In this document: piece after piece, positions 51,875-59,678 of the stretch | Layout of the letters: every line of letters begins with the position of its first letter | Position numbering within the stretch: the first letter of the stretch is position 1 | Source of the DNA: Myroides odoratimimus | GTDB taxonomy: Bacteria; Bacteroidota; Bacteroidia; Flavobacteriales; Flavobacteriaceae | Direction: 5' to 3' | Length of the DNA stretch: 64,000 nt | Assembly: GCF_030326305.1 (NCBI RefSeq) | Contig: NZ_JACAKB010000017.1 | Span: forward strand, 1 to 64,000 | Program-made: the position numbers and the translations under genes | The notes under the pieces: generated by a model | Told to the model about the DNA's origin: nothing | The model's database searches: none | The model's input: only the letters and a program-made list of their open reading frames with translations

Positions 51875-53068
51875 TTATGGATAGAAAATAAGCAGTGTAA
51901 ATACAGCAAATAATACTAAGTGCATAATACCCATGATAGGAGTAGTACGTTTGCCTAAGAAAGTCATTAGACTTAATAATAGGGTGATCACAAATAGAAT
52001 AGTCTCTGTACTATTCATCCCAAACAATACTGTTTTGCCTGTAATTAATCCAATGATTAGTACAGAAGGCACCGTTAATCCTACTGTAGAAACGAATGCG
52101 CCATGGCACAGATTGATAGCGCGTTGAAACTCATTGTTTAATGCTGCTTTTACTGCCGTCATTGACTCTGGGGTGAACACGATGATGGCAACTAACACAC
52201 CTCCTAATAGAGTAGGGAGGTTAGCGGTTTTAATCCCGTAGTCTACTACTACAGCCATATTATGAGAAAGAAGTACAATAGGTAGTATCATCCCGATTAG
52301 GATAATAGAACGTATCCATATCTCTCCTTTATTTCCTGTAGAAGTTTGGTGCTCATCTGTAGATTGAATATCTGCAATGGCTCTATCTTTATATGGAATT
52401 TCCATTGACCCTTTTTGAGGTTGTACATAGAGATGTCTATATCCTTTCATCTGAAAGAATAAGAATACAGCATAGAGAATAATAATAAATACAGCCAAGA
52501 CAATAGCCTGTGTATCAATAAACATCCCTCCACCAGCACCTTGAATGAAGTTAGGTAACATTAACCCGATACCTCCTAGCATAATGATCATTGCTAAGTA
52601 AGACATTGTTCCCTGTGCATTATATTCTTGTTCACCATACTTTAGTCCACCTAATAGAATACACAGCCCTATTACTAGATTCATAATGATCATCATTACA
52701 GAGAAAATTGAATCCTTTCCAATAGTTGGGTTTTCTCCTGGGCCTAACATTACGGCAGAAATTAAAATTACCTCTATTGATACAATCGAAAGAGTAAGAA
52801 TCAATGTTCCGAAAGGTTCACCTAATTTATGAGCGAGTTCATCCGCTTCTTTTACAACACCAAAAGCAGCTCCTACTATCGTAAATAGTAAGATCAAGAA
52901 AATACTAGTAGCTAATAAAGGGAATAAACTATCTCCAGTAATAGAACTTCCGAATAACATAAATAAGATAACAATAAGCCATACCACAGCTAATCGAATT
53001 CTTGTTTTCGTTGGAAAAATACTCGCTAAGGATAACTCTTTGTTTACATTGTCTTGTGTCATAATCAA
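51875..53068 (-). CDS. chaA: Calcium/sodium:proton antiporter, ChaA type
   Basis: A 397-residue inner-membrane protein with about 11 helices. The two alpha repeats of the cation/Ca2+ exchanger superfamily are visible: LGEPFGTLILTLSIVSIEVILISAVML (about 81-107) and LLGGVLVAIIVFTPESMTAVKAALNNEFQRAINLCHGA (about 287-324), each with the conserved acidic residue. The hydrophilic stretch in the middle is typical of ChaA. It probably exports Na+, Ca2+ or K+ in exchange for protons. Start ATG 53068, or 53062. Confidence 0.88.
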   Translation of the reverse strand: MIMTQDNVNKELSLASIFPTKTRIRLAVVWLIVILFMLFGSSITGDSLFPLLATSIFLILLFTIVGAAFGVVKEADELAHKLGEPFGTLILTLSIVSIEVILISAVMLGPGENPTIGKDSIFSVMMIIMNLVIGLCILLGGLKYGEQEYNAQGTMSYLAMIIMLGGIGLMLPNFIQGAGGGMFIDTQAIVLAVFIIILYAVFLFFQMKGYRHLYVQPQKGSMEIPYKDRAIADIQSTDEHQTSTGNKGEIWIRSIILIGMILPIVLLSHNMAVVVDYGIKTANLPTLLGGVLVAIIVFTPESMTAVKAALNNEFQRAINLCHGAFVSTVGLTVPSVLIIGLITGKTVLFGMNSTETILFVITLLLSLMTFLGKRTTPIMGIMHLVLFAVFTLLIFYP

Positions 53069-53677
53069 TCTCGTTTTTTAACAGGTCAAAATTATCATCT
53101 CTATAAATTTAATAATTTATCATTTGATAAAAAAAAGTAGTTGATATGTTAAACCTAGATCGTATTAGCCAAATACTACAAAGCAATTCTACTTCACATC
53201 TCTTTCATTAGTTCTAAAACCATACTTTAGTATGCTTTACTCACTAATTCAGAGCTATTTTGTATAATTACTTTTCGTCTATATGTCTATCGCGAAATTT
53301 GGGTTAAAAGTAAAGTGTTTTTAGAGGGGAAGGGTACTGTTTTTTTTGCTATGATGATATAGGTTTGGCTTCTTATAAAGCTTGTATGCTATATTTGTTA
53401 GTATCTATAAACTTTTCAAAATACTTTACTACTCATTGCAGATGAATATTTGTTTACTAAAGGGTAAGTTCATAATCAGTCCGTTATTTTGTGCAAAAAA
53501 CGGACTTACTACGGACTCAAAACGATTCGTTAACCTCGTCAACACATCATTTAAAGACACAATTAGCCATTCTTTCAAAAAAATATCTGAATTAATAAAG
53601 TATTTGTTTGCACTATATCTTAATGAATCGATTTATATTGTGATAAATAAGATTATTTTTGTACAAAATGAGATGTA
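53069..53677. other. Intergenic region upstream of chaA and the TPR gene
   Basis: About 600 bases. CATACTTTAGTATG (53221-53234) is a perfect palindrome and a copy of the 19-base repeat is at 53260-53278. An open frame at 53382-53678 is not supported as a gene. TATTTTTG at 53654-53661, with TTA 18 bases upstream, is the likely -7 element of the TPR gene. Confidence 0.5.
53260..53278 (+). repeat. 19-base direct repeat, copy 2
   Basis: TTGTATAATTACTTTTCGT, identical to 51707-51725. Confidence 0.7.
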
Positions 53678-55351
53678 ATGACCACCAAACTATTTACTTT
53701 CTTTCTATTCCTATTTATAGTTGCTTGTACAGACACTAAGCATTTAGATAATCAGCAATACGATATTTTAATTAATGAGTACTATAAGACAGGTGCTGTT
53801 GAGGTAGACGATATTGAAAATATTGTAGAACGCAAGGTGATTGAAAATATTCTTAAGGGATTATCCCATGTAGAGGTAACTGATAGTATTAATGATATTA
53901 CGACTTCTCTTTTTTTAGAAAGCGTATCTATGGTAGAAAAGTCTTCTAATGTAGCATTGAAGGAATGGGTGTATAGTGAGGTTGGGTTCTATTATTATTC
54001 TTATAACTATTATTACGAAGCTTCTCCCTATTTTATCAAGATTGCTAAAACTTTAGAGAATAAAAGCATTGTATTAGATGTACAAGCAAAAAATATTTTG
54101 TTGCGTACAGCTTATTTCTTTGAGACCATGAATATGAATGAGAGCGCTATCATTTATTATAAAAAAGCTTTGGAAGAAGGGAAAAAGCAAAAGATAAATA
54201 ACAGTGCTATTTTATGGGGCTTAGGAGTAGTATATTCTAAAGTAGATAGTCTAGATCAATCCATACATTACTATGAATTGGCAAAAGAAACGTCCTTATC
54301 GTATAAAGATACCCTTAGATATGCCAAAAGTTTAGGAGGAATAGCGTCAGTTTATCAAAAACAAGGAGATATAGATAAAGCAGAGTTATACTTGAAAGAG
54401 GATATAGCAATTAGCCAACAATTAGGTGAGGAGAGGAATCTAATGTATAGTCAGATACAATTGGGCAAATTATACATAGATCGCAAGCGATATGATCTTG
54501 CAGAAGAAGTTTTAAAAAAGTCTTATGAGATTACTAAAACTAAAAGCTATTTAGCTGGCTTTAAAAGAGAAATTATATCTTATTTACTCGATATCGCTAA
54601 GGCTCGTGGGATAGATACAGAAGAGCTCTTTTATAGAAGGGAGTTAGATCAAATAGACAGTATGATAGAAGCTAGGGAAGGAGAAGAAGTCATTAATAAA
54701 ATTAACTGGAATACTAATCTTGAGAGAGTAAACTGGGAGCTAGAGGCGGAAAAAAGTTTCTCAGAAAGAGTGAGATATCAACGACTACTCTTGCTGAGTA
54801 CCACTGTTCTTCTAACGCTTATCTTGTGTATGGTGTACTTATTTTCTAAACGAATTTTAAAGCTTCAAAAATATGCTTATGAAGGGAAGCTATTGGATTT
54901 TCAGTTATCTAAAATAAATTCAGAGAATAAGTTAAAAGAGACGAAAGCATCATTAGCATCTTATCAAGTATACTTGAGTGAAAAAACCGCACAAATAGCA
55001 AAATTAGAACATGAGTTAAATAAGGCTTCTCATTCTTCTAGGGAGATCTTCAAGGAAAAGCGTCCTGCTATCGAAGAATTACTTCGTTCTCACCTGATGA
55101 CAGAGGAGAATTGGGTTTTGTTTAAAGAAACCTTTAAAGAAGAACAAGCAGTTTATTTTAATAAAATTATTACTCAGTTTCCTGACTTGACCGAGTCTAA
55201 TCTACGCATTGTGTTGTTGCAAAAAATGGAATTAACTAATCAAGAAACTGCAAATATTCTAGGAGTAACTATTGATGCAGTCAAAAAAGCAAAACAGCGA
55301 TTAAAGAAAAAATATGAAGATGAGTACTTTACTTTATTTAGTAAAGAGTAG
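53678..55351 (+). CDS. TPR signalling protein with transmembrane helix and C-terminal LuxR-type HTH
   Basis: A 557-residue protein with an N-terminal lipoprotein-like signal (FTFFLFLFIVAC). About five to six TPR units fill residues 90-320. One transmembrane helix (LLLLSTTVLLTLILCMVYLFS, about 366-386) follows, then a coiled coil to about residue 450. The C-terminus has LTESNLRIVLLQKMELTNQETANILGVTIDAVKKAKQRLKKKY (about 505-548), a helix-turn-helix. This is the standard layout of Bacteroidota TPR-HTH regulators that sense in the periplasm and bind DNA in the cytoplasm. The targets are unknown. Confidence 0.86.
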   Translation: MTTKLFTFFLFLFIVACTDTKHLDNQQYDILINEYYKTGAVEVDDIENIVERKVIENILKGLSHVEVTDSINDITTSLFLESVSMVEKSSNVALKEWVYSEVGFYYYSYNYYYEASPYFIKIAKTLENKSIVLDVQAKNILLRTAYFFETMNMNESAIIYYKKALEEGKKQKINNSAILWGLGVVYSKVDSLDQSIHYYELAKETSLSYKDTLRYAKSLGGIASVYQKQGDIDKAELYLKEDIAISQQLGEERNLMYSQIQLGKLYIDRKRYDLAEEVLKKSYEITKTKSYLAGFKREIISYLLDIAKARGIDTEELFYRRELDQIDSMIEAREGEEVINKINWNTNLERVNWELEAEKSFSERVRYQRLLLLSTTVLLTLILCMVYLFSKRILKLQKYAYEGKLLDFQLSKINSENKLKETKASLASYQVYLSEKTAQIAKLEHELNKASHSSREIFKEKRPAIEELLRSHLMTEENWVLFKETFKEEQAVYFNKIITQFPDLTESNLRIVLLQKMELTNQETANILGVTIDAVKKAKQRLKKKYEDEYFTLFSKE

Positions 55352-55361
55352 TCTAATAGAA

Positions 55362-55405
55362 GTAAATAAACCACTATGGACTTTCAGTCCATAGTGGTTT
55401 ATTTG
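55362..55405. terminator. Intrinsic terminator after the TPR-HTH gene
   Basis: AAATAAACCACTATGGACT pairs perfectly with AGTCCATAGTGGTTTATTT around TTC. Confidence 0.85.
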
Positions 55406-55545
55406 AAAAATATGTACTTTTACTCATCGTGTTTAGAGTTTGTAAGACTAAACTATACTAATTTTTAAAAGCCAGTATGCTGACTTCTTTCTTTTTAATA
55501 TTTTTATCGGACAACAATGATTAAAAAACAGAAGTAAAGTAGGAT

Positions 55546-55791
55546 TTATTCTTCAGATTTCTGTTGTTTTGCTTTTTGACGTAGAACATATAAGTAAAGG
55601 CTCTCGACTTTATCTCTTGCCCAAGGAGTTTTTCGTAAGAATTTTAAAGAAGAGTTAATACTAGGGTCATGAGTGAAGCATCTGATGTTAATCTGATTGC
55701 CTAACTCCTTGAATCCATCATAGTATTCTACTAATTCTTCTAGAATATCTACTAATTTCTTTCCGTGTAATGGGTCTTTTGATACTTGCAT
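55546..55791 (-). CDS. VF530 family DNA-binding protein (DUF2132)
   Basis: An 81-residue protein that matches the VF530 family along its length: DPLHGKKLVDILEELVEYYDGFKELG, INIRCFTHDPSINSSLKFLRKTPWARDKVESLYL. The family is a small helical fold reported as DNA-binding. It is alone on the minus strand. Confidence 0.92.
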   Translation of the reverse strand: MQVSKDPLHGKKLVDILEELVEYYDGFKELGNQINIRCFTHDPSINSSLKFLRKTPWARDKVESLYLYVLRQKAKQQKSEE

Positions 55792-55857
55792 ATATCGTGT
55801 ATTTTAAACAAAGATAATTGATTCTATATTGATGTTATTAAGGAAGTTATTTATTGC

Positions 55858-56187
55858 TTATTTATCAATAAACTCTTCTCCCCATTTTAAGAATGCTCGT
55901 AGAATAGGTTCTAGCATTTGCCCCTTATGCGTTAAGGTATAATTTACAGTAGGAGGAACAGTAGGAAGAGCATCTCTAGTGATGATATTTGTCTGTTGTA
56001 ATTTTTTTAGTTCCTTGACTAACATCCGTGTATTAATATTGGGAATTTCTCTTTCTAATTCACTAAATCGTTTAGTCCCATCAAAGAGTGTAAATATGAT
56101 AGGAATAGACCATTTTCCCCCAACTATTTCTAAAACATCGTGTAGGGTACATTTGTGTTCAACTTTTTCTATTTTATTTTTCGTCAT
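55858..56187 (-). CDS. HxlR family winged-helix regulator
   Basis: A 109-residue regulator; I take ATG 56187, since the frame from 56253 adds 22 unlikely residues that cover the candidate operator. CTLHDVLEIVGGKWSIPIIFTLFDGTKRFSELEREIPNINTRMLVKELKKLQQTNII is the HxlR HTH, with the conserved Cys at residue 12 as a possible thiol sensor. It is divergent from an outer-membrane protein gene with a shared 114-base region that holds an inverted repeat. Confidence 0.88.
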   Translation of the reverse strand: MTKNKIEKVEHKCTLHDVLEIVGGKWSIPIIFTLFDGTKRFSELEREIPNINTRMLVKELKKLQQTNIITRDALPTVPPTVNYTLTHKGQMLEPILRAFLKWGEEFIDK

Positions 56188-56236
56188 AAGTGATTGGCTA
56201 TGAGTAATACAGTAATTTATGGTATTACTATACAAA

Positions 56237-56270
56237 AGTGTTACTACTTGCAAAAGTAAAGTATTGCACT
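56237..56270. promoter_or_regulatory. Candidate HxlR operator
   Basis: An imperfect inverted repeat (AGTGTTACTACTT at 56237-56249 against AAGTAAAGTATTGCACT at 56254-56270) lies in the middle of the divergent region. Its place and size fit HxlR-family operators. Confidence 0.45.
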
Positions 56271-56301
56271 TAGGTTTACAATTAAATTTTAAATCAAAAA
56301 C

Positions 56302-56991
56302 ATGAGATTCCGATCTATTTGTAAGATGTTGCTTATCTTAAGTAGTTTGTTTTACAGTGTTTCAATTGTTGCTCAACAACAAGATGAAGTGGTTAATAAA
56401 GATAGTATAGTAGTTAATCCGCCTGTTAATGTAGAGACATTAATAGGAAGTAGAGGAGTCACTTTTAATATGCTCCTTAACAAGAAGTTTCAAAGTTTAC
56501 CTAAAATAGGTTTCTTTAGTGTCATAAATTATGTAGGAGAGTGGGGAGAGCCAGATGTAAAGGATAGAATGATTCAAGGACAGTTAACCTATACCGTAAT
56601 TAAAGGATTAGATGTAACTGCTGGATTTCACTATGATCCAGAGTTTGGAGTTAAACCAGCAGCTGGTTTATTATATACTTGGGTTAAAAAGGATTGGGTT
56701 GTTGTTCTTAATGGAAGAGTAGATATTATGTCAAAGCCTGCTTATGAAGGAATGGCTTTAGTAGAATATACTCCTAAGCTTAATGATACTTTTAAACTTT
56801 ATACAAAAGCACAGGGATTATATGGATATGCAACAGAGTGGAAAGGACATTCTCGAAGTTATATCCAAGGACGAGTAGGATTGAGCTATAAAGAGTTTAG
56901 TTTTGGAGTTGCTGCTAATATAGATTTCTATGGTCCTTTAAAAGTGAATGAAAATAGTTTTGGAGGATTTGTAACAATGTTATTATTCTAA
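56302..56991 (+). CDS. Outer-membrane beta-barrel protein, HxlR-linked
   Basis: A 229-residue protein with a signal peptide ending SIVAQQ (about residue 26). The mature part is alternating amphipathic strands ending in aromatic residues: FFSVINYVGEW, MIQGQLTYTVIKGLDVTAGFHYDPEFG, DWVVVLNGRVDIM, KLYTKAQGLYGYA, SYIQGRVGLSYKEFSFGVAANIDF and the last FVTMLLF, which gives about eight strands. No specific family is named. It is divergent from an HxlR regulator, the likely controller. Confidence 0.7.
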   Translation: MRFRSICKMLLILSSLFYSVSIVAQQQDEVVNKDSIVVNPPVNVETLIGSRGVTFNMLLNKKFQSLPKIGFFSVINYVGEWGEPDVKDRMIQGQLTYTVIKGLDVTAGFHYDPEFGVKPAAGLLYTWVKKDWVVVLNGRVDIMSKPAYEGMALVEYTPKLNDTFKLYTKAQGLYGYATEWKGHSRSYIQGRVGLSYKEFSFGVAANIDFYGPLKVNENSFGGFVTMLLF

Positions 56992-57043
56992 CTTTTCCTG
57001 GTTAAAGTAAGATGTCTTCGTGATATCAGTTATTAGTCTTCTA

Positions 57044-57077
57044 GAAAATCCCAATTGTAATAATTGGGATTTTTACT
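57044..57077. terminator. Intrinsic terminator after the beta-barrel gene
   Basis: AAAATCCCAATT pairs with AATTGGGATTTT around five bases, followed by T. Confidence 0.8.
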
Positions 57078-57347
57078 TTATTTATTATCCAATTTAAAAG
57101 AGTGTAAGTCATTAATTCGGTGATTATTTCTATTTTTTCACATTTTGTAGCTTGTTTAATGTTGTATTAAACAAGAAAATTAAAGATTATTATCAATAAT
57201 CACGATTTAGTATTTATAATTATTACAACTTCGTTATTTTAGTTTTTAGTATTGATATTTAATGTGTTAGGTGTTGTATTGAAGGATTTCATTCAAATCA
57301 AAGAGAGGTATTTATTACCTTTTATTAAAAAAATTATTAAAAAAATG
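57078..57347. other. Upstream region of the cys operon with dyad sequences
   Basis: No gene. Three inverted repeats are visible: CTTGTTTAA...TTAAACAAG (57151-57175), GATTATT-ATC-AATAATC (57185-57201) and GATTT-CATTC-AAATC (57285-57299). Any could be an operator for a regulator of sulfur genes. Confidence 0.4.
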
Positions 57348-57378
57348 TTTGCACATTAAAATATAATCCTTTCATTTG
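57348..57378 (+). promoter_or_regulatory. Promoter of the cys leader
   Basis: TTTG (57348-57351), a 19-base spacer and TTCATTTG (57371-57378, one mismatch to TAnnTTTG). The leader ATG is 22 bases further on. Confidence 0.6.
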
Positions 57379-57400
57379 TACAAGAATAAAAAATCAAAAA

Positions 57401-57463
57401 ATGAGAATAAATAATTTAAATATGGTAATGTGTATGTGTAAATGCTTTTCAAAAGAGGAGTAG
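57401..57463 (+). CDS. Cysteine-rich leader peptide of the sulfate-assimilation operon
   Basis: A 20-codon frame, ATG 57401 to TAG 57463, encodes a peptide whose centre is MVMCMCKC and which ends FSKEE. Three Cys and four Met in 20 residues is far from chance in this AT-rich gap. It lies between a promoter and an intrinsic terminator, directly in front of the Rrf2-cysHDN operon. The GAGGAG at its end (57455-57460) can pair by AGGAG with CTCCT (57507-57511) in the 5' arm of the terminator. Slow translation at the Cys codons for lack of Cys-tRNA could therefore open the terminator. The role is inferred from this layout. Confidence 0.75.
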   Translation: MRINNLNMVMCMCKCFSKEE

Positions 57464-57502
57464 TCTATTTGTACGTTGTATTTAAATTAAATCAATATAT
57501 AG

Positions 57503-57535
57503 AAGCTCCTTATTTAACGATAAGGGGCTTTTTTT
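57503..57535 (+). terminator. Attenuator terminator before the cys operon
   Basis: AAGCTCCTTAT (57503-57513) pairs with ATAAGGGGCTT (57520-57530), with one G-T pair and a 6-base loop, followed by a seven-T run. It ends 13 bases before the ATG of the first structural gene, so it controls read-through into the operon. Confidence 0.85.
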
Positions 57536-57548
57536 ATGCATTTATACT

Positions 57549-57965
57549 ATGTTATCAAAACGATGTAAGTATGCCTTAAAAGCAATGGTGTGTCTAGCAA
57601 GAGTATATCAAAATGGACACCTAACTATAGCTACTATAGCAGAAAAAGAAAATATACCAAAGAAGTTTCTAGAGCAAATATTGCTAGAGCTAAAGAGAGT
57701 AAAGTTAGTTAATAGTAAAAAAGGACTAGCTGGAGGATATTATTTAATTAAAGACCCTAAGGAGGTATCAGTAGCTGATTTGTATAGAATATTTGATGGG
57801 CCTATTGCATTAACACCATGTGTATCTATAAACTATTATGAACCATGTGATGACTGTGAAGATGAAGTAAGTTGTTATCTGAGAAAACAGTTTATGGAAA
57901 TTAGAGATAAGACAAGAAAGAGCATGTCAGAAGCTACGCTTCAACGATTTATAGACGGAGATTAA
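57549..57965 (+). CDS. Rrf2 family transcriptional regulator
   Basis: A 138-residue winged-helix regulator: MLSKRCKYALKAMVCLARVY, LTIATIAEKENIPKKFLEQILLELKRVKLVNSKKGLAGGYYL (HTH and wing). Cys91, Cys100, Cys103 and Cys109 (TPCVSINYYEPCDDCEDEVSC) may bind an Fe-S cluster or sense thiols, with spacing different from IscR (C-x5-C-x5-C). Members such as CymR control cysteine genes, so control of this operon is likely. It is the first gene after the attenuator, so it is itself attenuated with the operon. Confidence 0.9.
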   Translation: MLSKRCKYALKAMVCLARVYQNGHLTIATIAEKENIPKKFLEQILLELKRVKLVNSKKGLAGGYYLIKDPKEVSVADLYRIFDGPIALTPCVSINYYEPCDDCEDEVSCYLRKQFMEIRDKTRKSMSEATLQRFIDGD

Positions 57966-58028
57966 AAAAATTTACACCTAAAGACTACTAAAACGATAGA
58001 GATTATAGTTTATTGAAAAAAGAATAGT

Positions 58029-58736
58029 ATGAGTTTAAAAAATCAATATGAAAAAATGCTTGAGAGTGGGTTAGAAGCCTTGTCCTTTAAAGAGCAGATG
58101 AAGTATTTAAAAGAACATTTTGAATCAATAACGTTTTCAACAAGTTTCAGTTATGAAGATCAAGTTATTACTCACCTTTTAAAAGATGAAGGAAAGGTTT
58201 CTTTTTTTACACTGGACACAGGGAGGCTATTTGACCAGACTTACGATACATGGAGTCTCACTCTAGCAAAGTATAAAATTAATATCACAGCTTATTTTCC
58301 AGAGAGTAGTCTTATAGCAGAGTTTGTCAATAAGAATGGGCCGGATAGTTTCTACAAGTCTGTAGAGTTGAGAAAGGAGTGTTGTACTATTCGAAAGGTA
58401 TTGCCTTTGCAGAAAGCTTTAAAGAATCAACAAATATGGATTACAGGTTTAAGAGCAGAACATTCTCCAAATAGACAAAGCTTGACTCCTTTTGAATGGG
58501 ATGAACACAACCAAATTATCAAGTTTCATCCTCTACTATCTTGGTCTACAGAGGAAGTAATAGCGTTTATAGAGCAAAATCAGATTCCCTATAATCCACT
58601 ACATAAGCAAGGTTATATCAGTATTGGATGTAGCCCATGTACAAGAGCCATAAGAGAAGGAGAAGATTTTAGGGCAGGTAGATGGTGGTGGGAAGATGCA
58701 TCAAAAAAAGAATGTGGATTACACTTAAAACAATAG
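58029..58736 (+). CDS. cysH: Adenylylsulfate (APS) reductase CysH
   Basis: A 235-residue enzyme that reduces activated sulfate to sulfite. FTLDTGRLFDQTYDT (about 60-74) and WITGLRAEHSPNRQ (137-150) are family blocks. Cys118-Cys119 and Cys201-x2-Cys204 are the four ligands of the [4Fe-4S] cluster found in APS-type (not PAPS-type) reductases, and Cys229 in KKECGLH is the catalytic residue. The absence of cysC in the operon fits direct use of APS. Confidence 0.95.
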   Translation: MSLKNQYEKMLESGLEALSFKEQMKYLKEHFESITFSTSFSYEDQVITHLLKDEGKVSFFTLDTGRLFDQTYDTWSLTLAKYKINITAYFPESSLIAEFVNKNGPDSFYKSVELRKECCTIRKVLPLQKALKNQQIWITGLRAEHSPNRQSLTPFEWDEHNQIIKFHPLLSWSTEEVIAFIEQNQIPYNPLHKQGYISIGCSPCTRAIREGEDFRAGRWWWEDASKKECGLHLKQ

Positions 58737-58756
58737 AATAAATAGTATTAACAGAC

Positions 58757-59659
58757 ATGATAGAAAACAATTATTTAGAAACTTTAGAACAAGAGGCAAT
58801 TTATATTTTGAGAGAAACAGCTGCTCAATTTGAGAAACCAGCCTTGTTGTTCTCTGGAGGAAAAGACTCCATTGTCTTGGTTCACCTGGCATTAAAAGCA
58901 TTTAGACCTGGTAAATTTCCTTTTCCATTAGTTCATATTGATACAGGGCATAATTTTCCTGAGGCCATTGCATTTAGGGATAAGTTAGTCGATCAAATAG
59001 GAGAAAAACTAATAGTAGGAAATGTTGAAGATAGTATTAGAAAGTACAAGTTAAAAGAAACACAAGGTCGTTTCCCTTCTAGAAACTCACTACAAGCTTA
59101 TACTTTATTAGATACCATTCAAGAACATGAGTTTGATGCATGTATAGGTGGGGCGAGGAGAGATGAAGAAAAAGCAAGGGCAAAGGAAAGAATATTCTCT
59201 CTAAGAGATGATTTTGGTCAATGGGATCCTAAGCTTCAAAGACCAGAGCTTTGGGATATTGTCAATGGGAATATGCAAGCAGGGCATAATACTAGAGTAT
59301 TTCCTATTAGTAATTGGACAGAGTTGGATATTTGGAATTACATTAAAGCAAATGATATTGAATTACCTGGATTGTACTTTGCTCATGAACGTGAATGTAT
59401 TGAGTACAATGATAAATTAATAGCTCTTTCTAGTTTTACTCCAGTTGTTGAAGGGGAGAAAGTTGTTAAATCATCTGTGCGTTATCGCACTGTAGGAGAT
59501 ATGACTTGTACAGCAGCAATAGCTTCTAATGCTATAACAGTAGATGATATTATTGAGGATATAAAAAACTCAAGAATAAGCGAGAGAGGACAGACTAGAT
59601 TAGATGATTTATTATCTGAATCAGCTATGGAAGACAGAAAGAAGAAAGGATATTTTTAA
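58757..59659 (+). CDS. cysD: Sulfate adenylyltransferase subunit 2 CysD
   Basis: A 300-residue catalytic subunit that makes APS from sulfate and ATP. The PP-loop SGGKDS is at 33-38. HIDTGHNFPEAIAFRD, GGARRDEEKARAKER, RVFPISNWTELDIW and the C-terminal ERGQTRLDDLLSESAMEDRKKKGYF are all standard CysD blocks. It lies 20 bases after cysH and 19 before cysN. Confidence 0.97.
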   Translation: MIENNYLETLEQEAIYILRETAAQFEKPALLFSGGKDSIVLVHLALKAFRPGKFPFPLVHIDTGHNFPEAIAFRDKLVDQIGEKLIVGNVEDSIRKYKLKETQGRFPSRNSLQAYTLLDTIQEHEFDACIGGARRDEEKARAKERIFSLRDDFGQWDPKLQRPELWDIVNGNMQAGHNTRVFPISNWTELDIWNYIKANDIELPGLYFAHERECIEYNDKLIALSSFTPVVEGEKVVKSSVRYRTVGDMTCTAAIASNAITVDDIIEDIKNSRISERGQTRLDDLLSESAMEDRKKKGYF

Positions 59660-59678
59660 TTGTAGTAAATAAAGTAAA

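Noticed and set aside
53382-53678. Open frame of 98 codons upstream of the TPR-HTH gene
   Set aside because: It has no family look, overlaps the likely promoter of the next gene (TATTTTTG at 53654-53661) and ends inside that gene's start codon; it is probably noncoding.
57348-57548. SAM riboswitch in front of the cys operon
   Set aside because: No conserved SAM riboswitch core was recognisable; the Cys-codon leader with terminator explains the region better.
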